Source: Actinopolyspora mortivallis DSM 44261 (lineage in GTDB: Bacteria; Actinomycetota; Actinomycetes; Mycobacteriales; Pseudonocardiaceae). From it: DNA of 64,000 nt. Location of the stretch: assembly GCF_000384035.1 (NCBI RefSeq), contig NZ_KB913024.1:1914870-1978869 (forward strand), in the 5' to 3' direction. A program made the translations under genes and the position numbers. The notes under the pieces are model-generated. The model saw nothing but the letters and a program-made list of their open reading frames with translations, had not been told where the DNA came from and ran no database searches. The first letter of the stretch is position 1. The number at the start of each line of letters is the position of its first letter. Below, piece after piece: positions 44,554-53,583 of the stretch.

Positions 44554-44571
44554 TGGAAGTAGGATGGCACC

Positions 44572-45318
44572 GTGTCGAACACAACACCCTCGGAGTCGGT
44601 GTCCACGAACACGGCGGGGACACCACACCCCGACGACAGCCAGCCCGCCGCCGACCGCGCCTACCGACACGTCAAAGCCGGCCTGCTGGACGGCAGCTAC
44701 CCCGACGGGCACCTGCTCTCCGAAGGAGAGATCGCCCAGCACCTGCGGATGTCCCGCACCCCGGTTCGCGAGGCCTTCCTGCACCTGCAGGCCGAAGGGT
44801 TCCTGCGCCTGTACCCCAAACGCGGAGCCCTCGTCGTCCCGATCACCCCCGCCGAGACACGCTCACTGCTGGAAGCACGCCTGGCCCTGGAAAGCTTCGC
44901 CATCGACAAGATCACCGCCACGACCGGGCCGCCCCCCACCTCCCTCGGGAACGAGCTGCTCACCCACCCCGCCTGCGACCCCAGTGACCTCTCCGACGCC
45001 GAGATGCACGAGGCCGACCGCGCCTTCCACGCCCGCATCGTCGCCGCCGCCGAAAGCCCCGTGGTCACCGACCTCTACAGCGCGCTACGGGAACGGCAAC
45101 TCCGTGTCACCGCCACCGCCCGCACCCACGAGTCACCGCGACGAAGCACGGTCACCGAGCAACACGTCCGGCTGGCCACCGCCCTGCGCGACGGGGACGC
45201 CGCCGAGGCCAAACGGTGCCTGCGCGAACACCTCGCCCACACCATGCGAGCCATCGGCCTGAACGACGACTTCCCCACCGGAGCACACCCGACCGACGAC
45301 GGGCCCGACGGAGAATGA
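44572..45318 (+). CDS. GntR-family regulator, FadR/FCD subfamily
   Basis: A 248-residue regulator with winged helix (VKAGLLDGSYPDGHLLSE, LRMSRTPVREAFLHL) and FCD domain (LLEARLALESFAIDKI, DRAFHARIVAAAESPVV). GTG 44572 follows TAGGATGG. It is divergent from the MFS transporter, with a strong operator between them. The inducer is presumably the transported compound. The sequence from 45319 to 45477 contains nothing recognisable. Confidence 0.88.
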   Translation: MSNTTPSESVSTNTAGTPHPDDSQPAADRAYRHVKAGLLDGSYPDGHLLSEGEIAQHLRMSRTPVREAFLHLQAEGFLRLYPKRGALVVPITPAETRSLLEARLALESFAIDKITATTGPPPTSLGNELLTHPACDPSDLSDAEMHEADRAFHARIVAAAESPVVTDLYSALRERQLRVTATARTHESPRRSTVTEQHVRLATALRDGDAAEAKRCLREHLAHTMRAIGLNDDFPTGAHPTDDGPDGE

Positions 45319-45477
45319 CGACTTCCGTCCGCGTCCGGCACCGGTAGAGGCAAGTACGAGCGCACAAAGACCCACCCCCTGGTCATCGGTGCCGGGCGAG
45401 ACAGACCGGGGCTGCGGCCGGGGGTGCTCTCGGCCCCACAGAACTCGCCCGTCGCGCTTCCGCGGAGACATCCGAGC

Positions 45478-45911
45478 TCACGTCCGGGGTGTGTCGTCCC
45501 CACGCCAGTGTCCCGCCGAGGGTGACCGGGAAGATCCGCGCGTCCGGTGGCCCACAACAGGGTCTGCCGGGGCTCTCTGGAGGCCGGAGCATCCGGGAAC
45601 AGCCGGTCGAGCACTCGCTCGCACAGATCTGCGGGGCCACACCAAGGCCGAGCCCCTGTGCCGTGTCGTACGTGTGCACCAGGGTCTCCACGATTTCCAT
45701 GGCGGCGAAGCCCTCGGGGCCGGGAAACGCCGAAGGGATGGGAGGCACGAACGTGTGACAGTGTCGTGCGCGCCATCGCCACCAACAAGGCCCCGTTGGC
45801 TTCCAGCACCCGCAGCAACCCGGAGGGCCCCACCGTACGGTCCGCGTGAACGGTCTTTTTCAGCCCCGTCCCGGGAACAACGGACGACCACCGCCCCTGC
45901 GGACGCCACTC
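45478..45911 (-). pseudogene. Frameshifted maleylpyruvate isomerase / DinB-family (TIGR03086-like) remnant
   Basis: Protein similarity of the mycothiol-dependent maleylpyruvate isomerase fold is spread over three reading frames in order. Frame 1: GPSGLLRVLEANGALLVAMA and RASHPFGVS. Frame 2: PEGFAAMEIVETLVHTYDTA. Back in frame 1: DLCERVLDRLFPDAP and TLLWATGRADLPGHPR. Frame 3 gives a WRGDDTPR ending and TGA at 45478-45480. At least three frameshifts are needed, and the N-terminal half is missing, replaced by the small membrane ORF downstream of terC. A decayed gene, unless the shifts are sequencing errors. Confidence 0.72.
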
Positions 45912-46021
45912 CCGCGTGAGGGCCGCAGCGGACGCGCCGCGGCCAGCACCGCGCAACTGACCAACAACGCCAACAGCAGGAAAACGGTGAGACCGACCTC
46001 GACGAGCACCTCGATGATCAT
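45860..46021 (-). CDS. 53-residue single-span membrane peptide downstream of terC
   Basis: ATG 46021 begins 2 bp after the terC stop, with AGGAG 6 bp upstream lying in the terC end, so translation would be coupled. The peptide starts MIIEVLVEVG, has one hydrophobic helix (TVFLLLALLVSCAVLAAA) and a basic glycine/arginine tail, ending in TGA at 45860-45862. I do not recognise it. It might be a small partner of TerC. It overlaps the 5' end of the pseudogene in another frame. Confidence 0.6.
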   Translation of the reverse strand: MIIEVLVEVGLTVFLLLALLVSCAVLAAARPLRPSRGSGVRRGGGRPLFPGRG

Positions 46022-46023
46022 GG

Positions 46024-46989
46024 TCAGCTCCTGCCAGCAGCCTCCTCCACGGCACGACGCCCGGAACGCAGGCTGGTCACCGTGACCACTCCGAGAATCA
46101 CCACGATCACCGCCAACGAGGCCAACGTCGGGATCTCGGGAACCGCCGGCCAGAGCCCGTGGGCCCAGTGCAGCATGAGCTTCACACCGATGAAGGCCAG
46201 GATGAGCGCCAGCCCGTGGTTGAGATACACCAGTCTACCCAGGGCGGAACGCAGAACGAAATACAACGCCCGCAGCCCCAGCAGCGCGAACGCGTTGGTC
46301 ACGAACACCAGGTAAGGATCCTCGGTGACACCGTAGACGGCCGGCACCGAGTCGACGGCGAAGACCACGTCGGTGGCGAAGACCGCGACCACCACCACGC
46401 TCAAGGGGGTCAACGCCCTCCTGCCCGCCTGGCGGACCGTCAGCCTGGCCCCGTGGTACTCGTCGGTGACCGGCATGAGCCTGCGCAGCAACCGGACGGA
46501 ACGCAACTGGGAGACGTCCCGTTCCACGGACTCCCCGGCCAGGGCCTCCCGCAGGATCTTGACCGCGGTGACGAACAGGATCCCCCCGAAAACCAGAAAC
46601 GCCCAGGCCCCCGCCTGCAACAGAGCCGCCCCCATCGCGATGAAGACTCCCCGCAGCACCAGGGCCCCGACGATGCCGTACAGCAACACCCGCTGCGCCA
46701 ACGCACTCGGAACCGCGAACGCCGTCAGCAGCAACATGAACACGAACAGGTTGTCCACCGACAGGGACTTCTCCACCACGAAACCGGTGAAGAACTCCAC
46801 CGCCTGCGTCGTGCCGATCCACCACCACAGTCCGAGCCCGAACACCAGCGGCAGCGCGAGGTAGAACACCGACCAGCCGACCGCCTCGCGCAGGGACACC
46901 TCGTGCGGGCGGTGCGTGACGGCGAAGTCCACGGTCAACAGCCCGAGCAGCACGACGATGCTGATCCCCCACAACCAGGGGGATCCCAT
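46024..46989 (-). CDS. TerC / Alx-family integral membrane protein
   Basis: A 321-residue membrane protein with about eight helices. The conserved acidic motifs are EKSLSVDNLFVFMLL early and ATDVVFAVDSVPAVYG in the second half. TerC/Alx proteins export manganese or metallate secreted enzymes. ATG 46989 with GAGGTG upstream matches the family start; the longer frame to 47184 is not supported because it covers the riboswitch. The yybP-ykoY leader upstream supports Mn-linked regulation. The small membrane ORF follows directly. Confidence 0.9.
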   Translation of the reverse strand: MGSPWLWGISIVVLLGLLTVDFAVTHRPHEVSLREAVGWSVFYLALPLVFGLGLWWWIGTTQAVEFFTGFVVEKSLSVDNLFVFMLLLTAFAVPSALAQRVLLYGIVGALVLRGVFIAMGAALLQAGAWAFLVFGGILFVTAVKILREALAGESVERDVSQLRSVRLLRRLMPVTDEYHGARLTVRQAGRRALTPLSVVVVAVFATDVVFAVDSVPAVYGVTEDPYLVFVTNAFALLGLRALYFVLRSALGRLVYLNHGLALILAFIGVKLMLHWAHGLWPAVPEIPTLASLAVIVVILGVVTVTSLRSGRRAVEEAAGRS

Positions 46990-47055
46990 CGACTGCACCT
47001 CGGCGGCGAGCACGGACACACCACTGACCACGCCAAGACCTCCGGAACACCGTTT

Positions 47056-47148
47056 CGAGGTCTCCTTCGCCCCGGGCGGGGCCGCCAGCCGGGGACATCC
47101 CGGATGTCCGTACTGACCGGTCCGACGTGGTGAAGTACTCCCCTCTCG
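47056..47148 (-). promoter_or_regulatory. yybP-ykoY-type manganese riboswitch upstream of terC
   Basis: Reading the - strand 5' to 3': CGAGAGG then GGAGTA and CTTC; later GAAG, GAGA and CCTCG. These give a P1 stem (GAGG with CCTC), the GGAGUA internal-loop motif, a CUUC/GAAG stem and the AGACC motif, in the order of the yybP-ykoY family. A hairpin GACATCC-GGG-ATGTCC sits in the second arm. It ends about 66 nt before the terC start. yybP-ykoY elements bind Mn2+ and often precede terC/alx genes. Confidence 0.75.
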
Positions 47149-47263
47149 TTGGCTGATTGTAGGTGTTTTTCGTTTCTGGCGCACCTGTCTGGTGATTTGT
47201 TTCGTTTTTGACTGAAACTACGGATACGAAAATACAGAAAGTTCCTCCCCGGCCGACACGAAA

Positions 47264-47299
47264 GCGCGGGGCGCAAGCTGTCGTGCTTGCGCCCCGCGC
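47264..47299 (-). terminator. Strong hairpin terminator after the SPFH gene
   Basis: A perfect 15-bp stem (47264-47278 with 47285-47299), 6-nt loop, followed on the - strand by TTT, 27 bp after the SPFH stop. Confidence 0.85.
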
Positions 47300-47326
47300 C
47301 CGTGAACCGTTCCCGGGACGAACGAA

Positions 47327-48475
47327 CTACTCCTGCCCTTCGGAGGAGGCCCGTGGTGTGGTGCTGATGTCGGTGGGCACCTCCTTACGCGCCACCGCCT
47401 CGGCCGCACGCACGGCCTCGGCGACCTCCGGGTTGGAGGACATGTCGAACCAGGAGGCCACCGATGAGTCGTCCTCCTCGGGAGGAGTGAGCGGCGGTTC
47501 CTCCTGGGGAGGCTCGTAGCGGAAGACCCCGTCCTCGCCGGGAGTGGCGAGCATCCGGGCGAACCCCTCCAGCGACCTGCTGAACTCGCTGGGCACCACC
47601 CACACCTTGTTGGCGTCACCCTGTGCCATCTCCGGCAGGGTCTGCAGGTACTGGTAGGCCAGCATCTCCGGGGTCGGTTTGGACCGTCTGACCGCCGCGA
47701 ACCTCTTCTCGATCGCCTTGGCCTCGCCCTGGGCCCGCAGGTACTTGCTGGCCCGCTCTCCCTGAGAACGCAGGATGCTGGACTGGCGCTCCCCCTCGGC
47801 ACTGAGGATCGCCGCCTGTTTGGCCCCCTCTGCGGCCAGGATCTGGGACTGCTTCTGCCCCTCGGCGGTCTTGATGGCCGACTCGCGCTCCCCCTCCGCG
47901 TTGAGGATCATGGCGCGTTTCTCCCGGTCGGCCCGCATCTGTTTCTCCATCGAGTCCTGGACCGAGGGGGGTGGGTCGATGGCCTTCAGCTCCACCCGGG
48001 CCACCCGGATCCCCCAGCGCCCGGTTTCGCTGTCCAACACTCCCCGCAACTGGCCGTTGATCTGGTCCCGCGAGGTGAGCGTCTCCTCCAGGCTCATCCC
48101 GCCGACCACGTTACGCAGGGTCGTGGTGGTCAACTGCTCCACACCGTCGATGTAGTTGGAGATCTCGTAGACCGCCGAACGAGCCTCGGTGACCTGGAAG
48201 TACACCACGGTGTCGATGGACACGGTCAGGTTGTCCTGGGTGATCACCGACTGCGGCGGGAACGAGACCACCTGTTCACGCAGGTCGATCTTCGCCCGCA
48301 CCCGGTCGAGGAAGGGAACGAGCATGTTCAGCCCGGGCAGCGCCACGGTACGGAACCGTCCCAGCCGTTCGATCACGGCACTGGTGGCCTGGGGCACGAC
48401 CAGGACGGTCTTGGACAGCAGTACCACCACCAACACCACGACCACGAGCAGGACTATCCACACGACAGGTGCCAC
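47327..48475 (-). CDS. SPFH / band 7 membrane protein (stomatin-like)
   Basis: A 382-residue protein with an N-terminal membrane helix (VVWIVLLVVVVLVVVLLS), a band 7 domain (VVPQATSAVIERLGRF, GLNMLVPFLDRV, VDSTVVYFQVT region) and a long Ala/Glu-rich coiled coil of repeated AEGE/AEGA units (residues about 190-250). It organises membrane microdomains; orthologues sit beside NfeD, as here (10 bp upstream). GTG 48475 follows GAGGAGG. It corresponds to Rv1488 of M. tuberculosis. Confidence 0.92.
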   Translation of the reverse strand: MAPVVWIVLLVVVVLVVVLLSKTVLVVPQATSAVIERLGRFRTVALPGLNMLVPFLDRVRAKIDLREQVVSFPPQSVITQDNLTVSIDTVVYFQVTEARSAVYEISNYIDGVEQLTTTTLRNVVGGMSLEETLTSRDQINGQLRGVLDSETGRWGIRVARVELKAIDPPPSVQDSMEKQMRADREKRAMILNAEGERESAIKTAEGQKQSQILAAEGAKQAAILSAEGERQSSILRSQGERASKYLRAQGEAKAIEKRFAAVRRSKPTPEMLAYQYLQTLPEMAQGDANKVWVVPSEFSRSLEGFARMLATPGEDGVFRYEPPQEEPPLTPPEEDDSSVASWFDMSSNPEVAEAVRAAEAVARKEVPTDISTTPRASSEGQE

Positions 48476-48485
48476 ATCCGCCTCC

Positions 48486-48926
48486 TCAGGGCTCGGCCCA
48501 CACCACGGCGACGGCCCCGGAGATCTCCATGACCATCACCGTGCGTCCGACTTCCAGTACCTGCGTCTCGTCGAAGGACCGTGCCGACCACACGTCGCCG
48601 TCGATGTTCACCCGCCCGTCGTGGGCGTCGACCGTGGCCTCCACCCGCGCCCGTTTGCCGACCAGGGCGTCCACGTTCGTCCGTGGTTCGACCCCCTCGG
48701 TGGTCTCGCGTATCAGGCGGCGTTTGACCATCGGACGCGCGAGAAAAACCAGCCCTCCGGACAAGGCGGCGAAAATCACCGCGTCCAGCCACAGCGGCGC
48801 GCCCAGCGCCGCGGCCCCGGCGGTGCCCAACGCGGCGAGGCCGAGCATCAACAGCACCAGCTCGCCGGAGGTCACCTCGGCCGCCACCAACACCACACCG
48901 GCGACCAACCACACCAACGCGGCCAT
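48486..48926 (-). CDS. NfeD-like membrane protein
   Basis: A 146-residue protein with three or four hydrophobic helices (LVWLVAGVVLVAAEV, LVLLMLGLAALGTAGAAAL, AVIFAALSGGLVFLARP) and a C-terminal OB-fold domain (GKRARVEATVDAHDGRVNI, WSARS). NfeD proteins act with SPFH proteins in membrane organisation. ATG 48926 starts the first helix. It is immediately upstream of the SPFH gene in the same operon, as in mycobacteria (Rv1487). Confidence 0.88.
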   Translation of the reverse strand: MAALVWLVAGVVLVAAEVTSGELVLLMLGLAALGTAGAAALGAPLWLDAVIFAALSGGLVFLARPMVKRRLIRETTEGVEPRTNVDALVGKRARVEATVDAHDGRVNIDGDVWSARSFDETQVLEVGRTVMVMEISGAVAVVWAEP

Positions 48927-48956
48927 GCACTCATGGTGACAGACTGGTGTCGTCAC

Positions 48957-49248
48957 TGTGACCTGCGCGGCGAAAACAACCGGAGAAATCCCTCCGCACG
49001 GGGCACACGTGGCGGTGTAGCTACGACTCGCCCCCTCCCCCGCTGGACCCGTTCGGCAAAGCGGTGTAGAGTGCCCCTTGGCCGTCGTATTTCTGGGTTC
49101 GTGTTCGTGCACGCTCGCAGGATGTTGATGCGGGCGAGCTTCTGTCTTTGGTTGTAGCTGGAGTAGTAGCCGTCTGAGATCTCGCGGCCCGGGTGTCCGT
49201 GCGGATTCCGGCCACCCGTCATACCCCAAGCTCCCGAAGGAGACAGAC
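48957..49248 (+). promoter_or_regulatory. Promoter and long leader of the cold-shock gene
   Basis: A plausible promoter has -35 ctggac (49043-49048) and -10 tagagt (49067-49072), 18 bp apart. A start near 49078 would give a leader of about 170 nt, as in many csp genes, ending in GAAGGAG before ATG 49249. The remainder has no gene. Confidence 0.45.
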
Positions 49249-49452
49249 ATGGCACAGGGAACCGTGAAGTGGTTCAACGCGGAAAAGGGCTTCGGCTTCA
49301 TCGCTCCGGACGAGGGTGGCCCGGACGTGTTCGTGCACTACTCGGCCATCGACGCCCCGGGCTTCCGCAGCCTGGACGAGGACCAGCAGGTCACCTACGA
49401 GGCCAGCCAGGGCACCAAGGGCCTGCAGGCCGACGTCGTCCGCGCGGTCTGA
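49249..49452 (+). CDS. cspA: Cold-shock protein
   Basis: A 67-residue single cold-shock domain protein with RNP1 KGFGFIAP and RNP2 VFVHYSAI. It binds single-stranded RNA and DNA and melts secondary structure. Length and sequence ([17 protein letters not shown]) are typical of actinobacterial CspA proteins. It is monocistronic, with a long leader and a downstream hairpin. Confidence 0.95.
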   Translation: MAQGTVKWFNAEKGFGFIAPDEGGPDVFVHYSAIDAPGFRSLDEDQQVTYEASQGTKGLQADVVRAV

Positions 49453-49466
49453 GTTCACTCTCGTGA

Positions 49467-49500
49467 ACCGGTGGTGGCCGTCCACCGGGGCGGCCACCAC
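49467..49500 (+). terminator. Hairpin terminator after the csp gene
   Basis: A perfect 11-bp stem (49467-49477 with 49490-49500), 12-nt loop, no T tract, 14 bp after the csp stop. Confidence 0.65.
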
Positions 49501-49894
49501 CGCCTCCGGCGGGGACCTCACCAGGCCCCGCCCCCCTCTCGTGCAGCGTCCGCGCCTCGAACAACCCCGCGACAGTGGGCGGCGCGGACCGACAAGGAGC
49601 ACTATCAGCACTTCGACACCGTCGCGGCAGCGTCCGCGACACCGCGGTCCCATCGACCCCGATCGGCGCGACCCGAGCACGGTCGGCCCGGTCCAGTTCC
49701 TCGAACCGGCTCACACCCACGCCGGTGCCGAACAACCACCCCGTCCACGCGCCGACCACAGCGAAACCACCATGCGTCGGCTGCGTTCCCCCTTCGATCC
49801 CGATCCCGTCCGGGACCGGTGATCCCCTCCCCCTGCTGGTCCGTGGACCTCGCGTTCCGTATCCTCGGCCGACGTGCCATGTCCGAGCGCAACG
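49501..49894. other. Intergenic stretch of about 390 bp
   Basis: No recognisable gene or RNA. A short + strand frame ending SPFDPDPVRDR (stop about 49820) is present but has no other support. Confidence 0.5.
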
Positions 49895-50671
49895 ATGGTC
49901 GTGTGGACCTCAGCGTGGCTGCACGGTGCGGCCGCCTCCGATGACGTGATCGACGCGGTCCAGACCTGGTCTGAAGTGAACCAGATTCACGCCGCTGACG
50001 AGGAAACCGCCCTGAGACGGGAACTGCCCGGCCCCCGGGACTCGGGGGCGGGCCTGGCGCTGCTGCTCGCCTCGATCCGCAGGGCCGACGGAGACGCCGG
50101 AGAACTCGTTCTCCCGGTCGCCGGGGACGCCCGCGGACTCGACGGATCCACGGAGTTCTCGAAGAACGCGATGCTCCGCGGTGAGGCCGCCGTCTTCCCC
50201 ACCGCCGGGCTGGCCGTGGTTCCCGAGCGGGTGGCCGAGGGGATCCTGCGGTGGACCGTGCACGAGGTGAACGAGCCCCCGACCCGGGAGCACACCCCCG
50301 TGGGAGAGGCCGAACACGGGATGTCCTCGGCGATGCGTGAAGCCGCCAGCACCCTCACCGAACTGGACGTCTCCCGTAGTCGCCCGGGGGTACGCACGGA
50401 GATCGCCGCGAACGTCGCCTCCCGTACCCAGCCTTCGTGGCCGAAGGGGGTGCCGCAGCGTTGTCTTCGCGTGTTGCAGCGGGCCACCGAGGTGGAAGCG
50501 ATCCTGCGGGTGGCCACCGAGGACGCCCCGGGCGGAGCGGTCTCGGCCTCCGCGGACCGGGCACGCGGACAGGCGCTGCGTCCGCTGTTCTCGGCGGTAC
50601 GTACGGCCCGCCGCGCTGCCGTGGGTGAGATGGTCCGAACGCTGACGCGCAGCACGGACAAACCGCACTGA
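49895..50671 (+). CDS. Conserved actinobacterial protein, Rv1486c-like
   Basis: A 258-residue soluble protein without known catalytic motifs. GAAASDDVIDAVQTW, ELPGPRDSGAGLALLLASIRR, ELVLPVAGDARGL and AVFPTAGLAVVP resemble the conserved protein found between the ferrochelatase and NfeD genes in mycobacteria and relatives. Its position and opposite strand agree with Rv1486c. The start is uncertain: ATG 49895 or GTG 49874. The function is unknown. It is convergent with hemH. Confidence 0.72.
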   Translation: MVVWTSAWLHGAAASDDVIDAVQTWSEVNQIHAADEETALRRELPGPRDSGAGLALLLASIRRADGDAGELVLPVAGDARGLDGSTEFSKNAMLRGEAAVFPTAGLAVVPERVAEGILRWTVHEVNEPPTREHTPVGEAEHGMSSAMREAASTLTELDVSRSRPGVRTEIAANVASRTQPSWPKGVPQRCLRVLQRATEVEAILRVATEDAPGGAVSASADRARGQALRPLFSAVRTARRAAVGEMVRTLTRSTDKPH

Positions 50672-50677
50672 CACCGA

Positions 50678-50722
50678 CCCCGCCGCCCGGGCCGGTCGTC
50701 GGACCGCGTCCGGGCGGCGGGG
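50678..50722. terminator. Convergent hairpin terminator
   Basis: A perfect 13-bp GC stem (50678-50690 with 50710-50722), 19-nt loop, between the Rv1486c-like gene and hemH. Confidence 0.7.
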
Positions 50723-50725
50723 GCC

Positions 50726-51766
50726 TCAGCAGCAGCCCTGGGCCACGCACAGGGTCCCGTTGGTGGCACATCCGGCCTGGACCAGCGGGGACAGTTTGCG
50801 GGCCTGGTCTCCCTCGACGTGTTCGGCCACCAAGTCACCGATCATGCGCACATAGCGGGGATCGGTTCCGGCAGTGCTCGCCCGGACATACCCCATCCCC
50901 AGTTCCCGTGCCTTCTCCGCCGCCTCGTTGTCCAGGTCCCAGACCACCTCCAAGTGGTCGGAGACGAACCCCACCGGACTGACGACCACCGCCGGCACCT
51001 TCTCGGTGTGCAGGCGTTCGAGGTGGTCACAGATGTCGGGCTCCAACCACGGCACGCTCGGCGGCCCAGAACGGGACTGCCAGACCACGTCGTAGTCCGC
51101 GACCCCCACCGCCTCGGCCACCAAGCGGGCCGAGGCGTGCACCTGGCGCGAGTACCAGGAGGAACGACCGTCCGCACCGGGGCGCTCCTCGGCGCTCAAC
51201 GGAACGGAGTGGGCCGTGAACACCAGCCGCGCCCCGGCCCGGGTGGCCTCGTCGAACTCGGCGTAGGCGTTGGTCACCGCGTCGGCGTTGGCGGCCACGA
51301 ACAGTGGATGATCGTAGAACTGGCGCAGTTTGACCAGGTCGGGAGCACGGTCCTGCCCGACGGCAGCCCGGGCACGGGCGATGTCCTCGTGGTACTGGCG
51401 GCAGCCCGAATAACCACCCCACGCCGAGGTGGCGAACACCAGCGCCCGACGCACCCCGTCAGCGGCCATCCGTTCGACCGTGTCCTCGACCAGGGGATGC
51501 CAGTTGCGGTTGCCGAAGTACACCGGCAGGTCCCATTCTCGTCCGGCGAGTTCGCGCTCCAGGGAAGCCATGATCTCCCTGTTGAGCCGGTTGATCGGCG
51601 AAACCCCGCCGAAGTGATGGTAGTGCTCGGCGACCTCGTCGAGTCGTTCCGGCGGCACGTTCCTGCCGCGTGTCACATTCTCCAGAAAGGGCCGTACCTC
51701 CTCGGGTCCCTCCGGTCCTCCGAAGGACAGGTACAGCAGCGCATCCACGTCGTCCGAGCCGTTCAC
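50726..51766 (-). CDS. hemH: Ferrochelatase (actinobacterial coproporphyrin type)
   Basis: A 346-residue chelatase: [19 protein letters not shown] at the N terminus, YFGNRNWHP, and the catalytic histidine in VFTAHSVP. Four cysteines suited to a [2Fe-2S] cluster are seen, one in GYSGCRQY and three in the C-terminal [15 protein letters not shown]. Actinobacterial members insert iron into coproporphyrin III (CpfC). GTG 51766 begins the family sequence, though its ribosome site is weak. It is third in the fabG-inhA-hemH series on the - strand, 65 bp after inhA, as in mycobacteria. Confidence 0.92.
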   Translation of the reverse strand: MNGSDDVDALLYLSFGGPEGPEEVRPFLENVTRGRNVPPERLDEVAEHYHHFGGVSPINRLNREIMASLERELAGREWDLPVYFGNRNWHPLVEDTVERMAADGVRRALVFATSAWGGYSGCRQYHEDIARARAAVGQDRAPDLVKLRQFYDHPLFVAANADAVTNAYAEFDEATRAGARLVFTAHSVPLSAEERPGADGRSSWYSRQVHASARLVAEAVGVADYDVVWQSRSGPPSVPWLEPDICDHLERLHTEKVPAVVVSPVGFVSDHLEVVWDLDNEAAEKARELGMGYVRASTAGTDPRYVRMIGDLVAEHVEGDQARKLSPLVQAGCATNGTLCVAQGCC

Positions 51767-51831
51767 ACGACCATGATGCCCCCGGGCTCGGCGCTCGCGC
51801 GCACCCGGGGGCGAGCTCGGATCAGCCGGGC

Positions 51832-52599
51832 TCACGCCCCGAGGGCGTGGAACCCTCCGTCGGCCATGATCATGGAGCCGGTGGTCTTGGGCAGCCAGTC
51901 GGACAACACACCGCAGACCGTGCGCCCCACCGGTTCCGGATCCTCGACGTTCCAGCCCAGCGGAGCACGCTGTCCCCAGGTGTCCTCCAACTCACCGAAA
52001 CCGGGGATCGACTTGGCGGCCATGGTGCGCACCGGACCGGCGCTGACCAGGTTGACCCGGATGCCGCTGGGGCCGAGTTCCCGAGCCAGGTAGCGGGCGG
52101 TGGACTCCAGGGCCGCCTTGGCCACTCCCATCCAGTCATAGGCCGGCCAGGCCACCCGGGCGTCGAAGTCCATTCCCACCACCGAAGCGCCCTCACCCAA
52201 CAGGGGCAGGCACGCCCGGGTCAGCGAGTTCAGGGAGTAGGCCGAGATCTGCAACGCCTGGGAGACGTCCTCCCAGGGTGCCCGCATGAACTCGGAGCCG
52301 AGGCAGGACTCGGGGGCGTACCCGATCGAGTGCACCACTCCGTCGAGCCCGTCGACGTGTTCGGACACCGCGCCGGCCAGCCCGGCCAGATGCTGTTCGT
52401 TGGTGACGTCGAGCTCGATCACCGGCGCCGTGCGCGGCAGTCGACCCGCTATCCGTTCGACCAGTTTGATCCGTCCGTATCCGGTCAGCACCACCTCGGC
52501 GCCCTGTTCCTGGGCCACTCTGGCCGTGTGGAACGCGATCGAGGAGTCGGTGATCACACCGGTGACCAGAATTCGTTTACCCTCAAGCAGCCCGCTCAC
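51832..52599 (-). CDS. inhA: NADH-dependent enoyl-ACP reductase
   Basis: A 255-residue SDR-type Fab[23 protein letters not shown] matches the start of mycobacterial InhA in outline, VVHSIGYAP follows, and the catalytic Tyr and Lys are in [15 protein letters not shown]. It reduces trans-2-enoyl-ACP with NADH in the FAS II cycle. GTG 52599 is chosen: TGGAGG is 6 bp upstream and the length equals that of InhA; ATG 52605 lies directly against that site. It is 49 bp downstream of fabG. Confidence 0.93.
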   Translation of the reverse strand: MSGLLEGKRILVTGVITDSSIAFHTARVAQEQGAEVVLTGYGRIKLVERIAGRLPRTAPVIELDVTNEQHLAGLAGAVSEHVDGLDGVVHSIGYAPESCLGSEFMRAPWEDVSQALQISAYSLNSLTRACLPLLGEGASVVGMDFDARVAWPAYDWMGVAKAALESTARYLARELGPSGIRVNLVSAGPVRTMAAKSIPGFGELEDTWGQRAPLGWNVEDPEPVGRTVCGVLSDWLPKTTGSMIMADGGFHALGA

Positions 52600-52648
52600 T
52601 TGCATCCTCCACGTGGTAGCTACGACGACATCGATCGGAAGGGACCGG

Positions 52649-53353
52649 TCAGTGCCCCATTCCCAGGCCTCCGTCGACCGGCACGACGGCTCCGGTGACA
52701 TAGGCCGCCTCGTCCGAGGCCAACCAGCGCACCGCCCCGGCGACCTCCTCGGGCTCGGCGAACCGGGCCAGCGGAACCTGGGCGAGGATCTCGTTCTTGC
52801 GGTCCTCCGGGAGTTCCTCGGTCATGTCGGTGGTCACGAATCCGGGAGTGACCACATTGGCCGTGATGGCGCGCGATCCGAGTTCCCGGGCCAGCGAACG
52901 GGCGAACCCGATCAGTCCGGCCTTGCTGGCCGCGTAGTTGGCCTGCCCCGGCCCTCCGGAGAGCGCCACGGCGGAGGAGATGAACACCATCCGTCCCCTG
53001 CGGTTGCGCAACATGCTGCTCGCGGCGCGTTTCGCGACCCGGTAGGCCCCGCCGAGATTGGCGTCGACCACCCGCCGGAACTGATCCTCCCCCATGCGCA
53101 ACAGCAACCCGTCGTCGGTGATGCCCGCATTGGCCACCAGCACTTCGACCCTGCCGTGAGCGGCCTCGACCTCGTCGAAAGCAGACGCCACCTGCTCCTG
53201 GTCGGTCACGTCACACCGCACCCCCAGCATTCCTTCCGGGGCACCCGAGCCGCGGTGGGTGACCGCCACCCTGTCCCCCGCGGCCAAGAACGCCTTCGCG
53301 ATGGCCAACCCGATGCCCCGGTTCCCTCCGGTGACCAGTACGGACCGTGCCAC
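52649..53353 (-). CDS. fabG: 3-oxoacyl-ACP reductase
   Basis: A 234-residue short-chain dehydrogenase. [15 protein letters not shown] binds [20 protein letters not shown] follows, and the Ser-Tyr-Lys set is in [11 protein letters not shown] and [11 protein letters not shown]. It reduces 3-oxoacyl-ACP in FAS II and corresponds to MabA/FabG1. GTG 53353 is placed about 7 bp after GGGAG. It is the first gene of the fabG-inhA-hemH group. Confidence 0.92.
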   Translation of the reverse strand: MARSVLVTGGNRGIGLAIAKAFLAAGDRVAVTHRGSGAPEGMLGVRCDVTDQEQVASAFDEVEAAHGRVEVLVANAGITDDGLLLRMGEDQFRRVVDANLGGAYRVAKRAASSMLRNRRGRMVFISSAVALSGGPGQANYAASKAGLIGFARSLARELGSRAITANVVTPGFVTTDMTEELPEDRKNEILAQVPLARFAEPEEVAGAVRWLASDEAAYVTGAVVPVDGGLGMGH

Positions 53354-53583
53354 TCTCACACTCCCTACGGAAACGTTTCCTCTCCTCTGGCACCCGGCGA
53401 TCTCCGCCGCATCCGGCGCGAGATTATCGACCCCGGGGGTGTCCTCCGACATCGGCTCCGATCCCGCCCCGCTCGCGGGCGAGCCGTGCCGCCGACCCAC
53501 GAGCGAGGGCCGGCGTCCGGAAGCGGCACCGCCCTCGGACCGACCGAACAGGACCACACCCGCCCGGATCTTGGAGCCTCGCG

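Noticed and set aside
45383-45748. Independent small - strand gene of 121 codons
   Set aside because: Only its middle matches a protein family, and the family similarity continues in other frames on both sides, so it is part of a pseudogene.
49501-49894. Overlapping frames between csp and the Rv1486c-like gene
   Set aside because: No ribosome sites and no recognisable domains.
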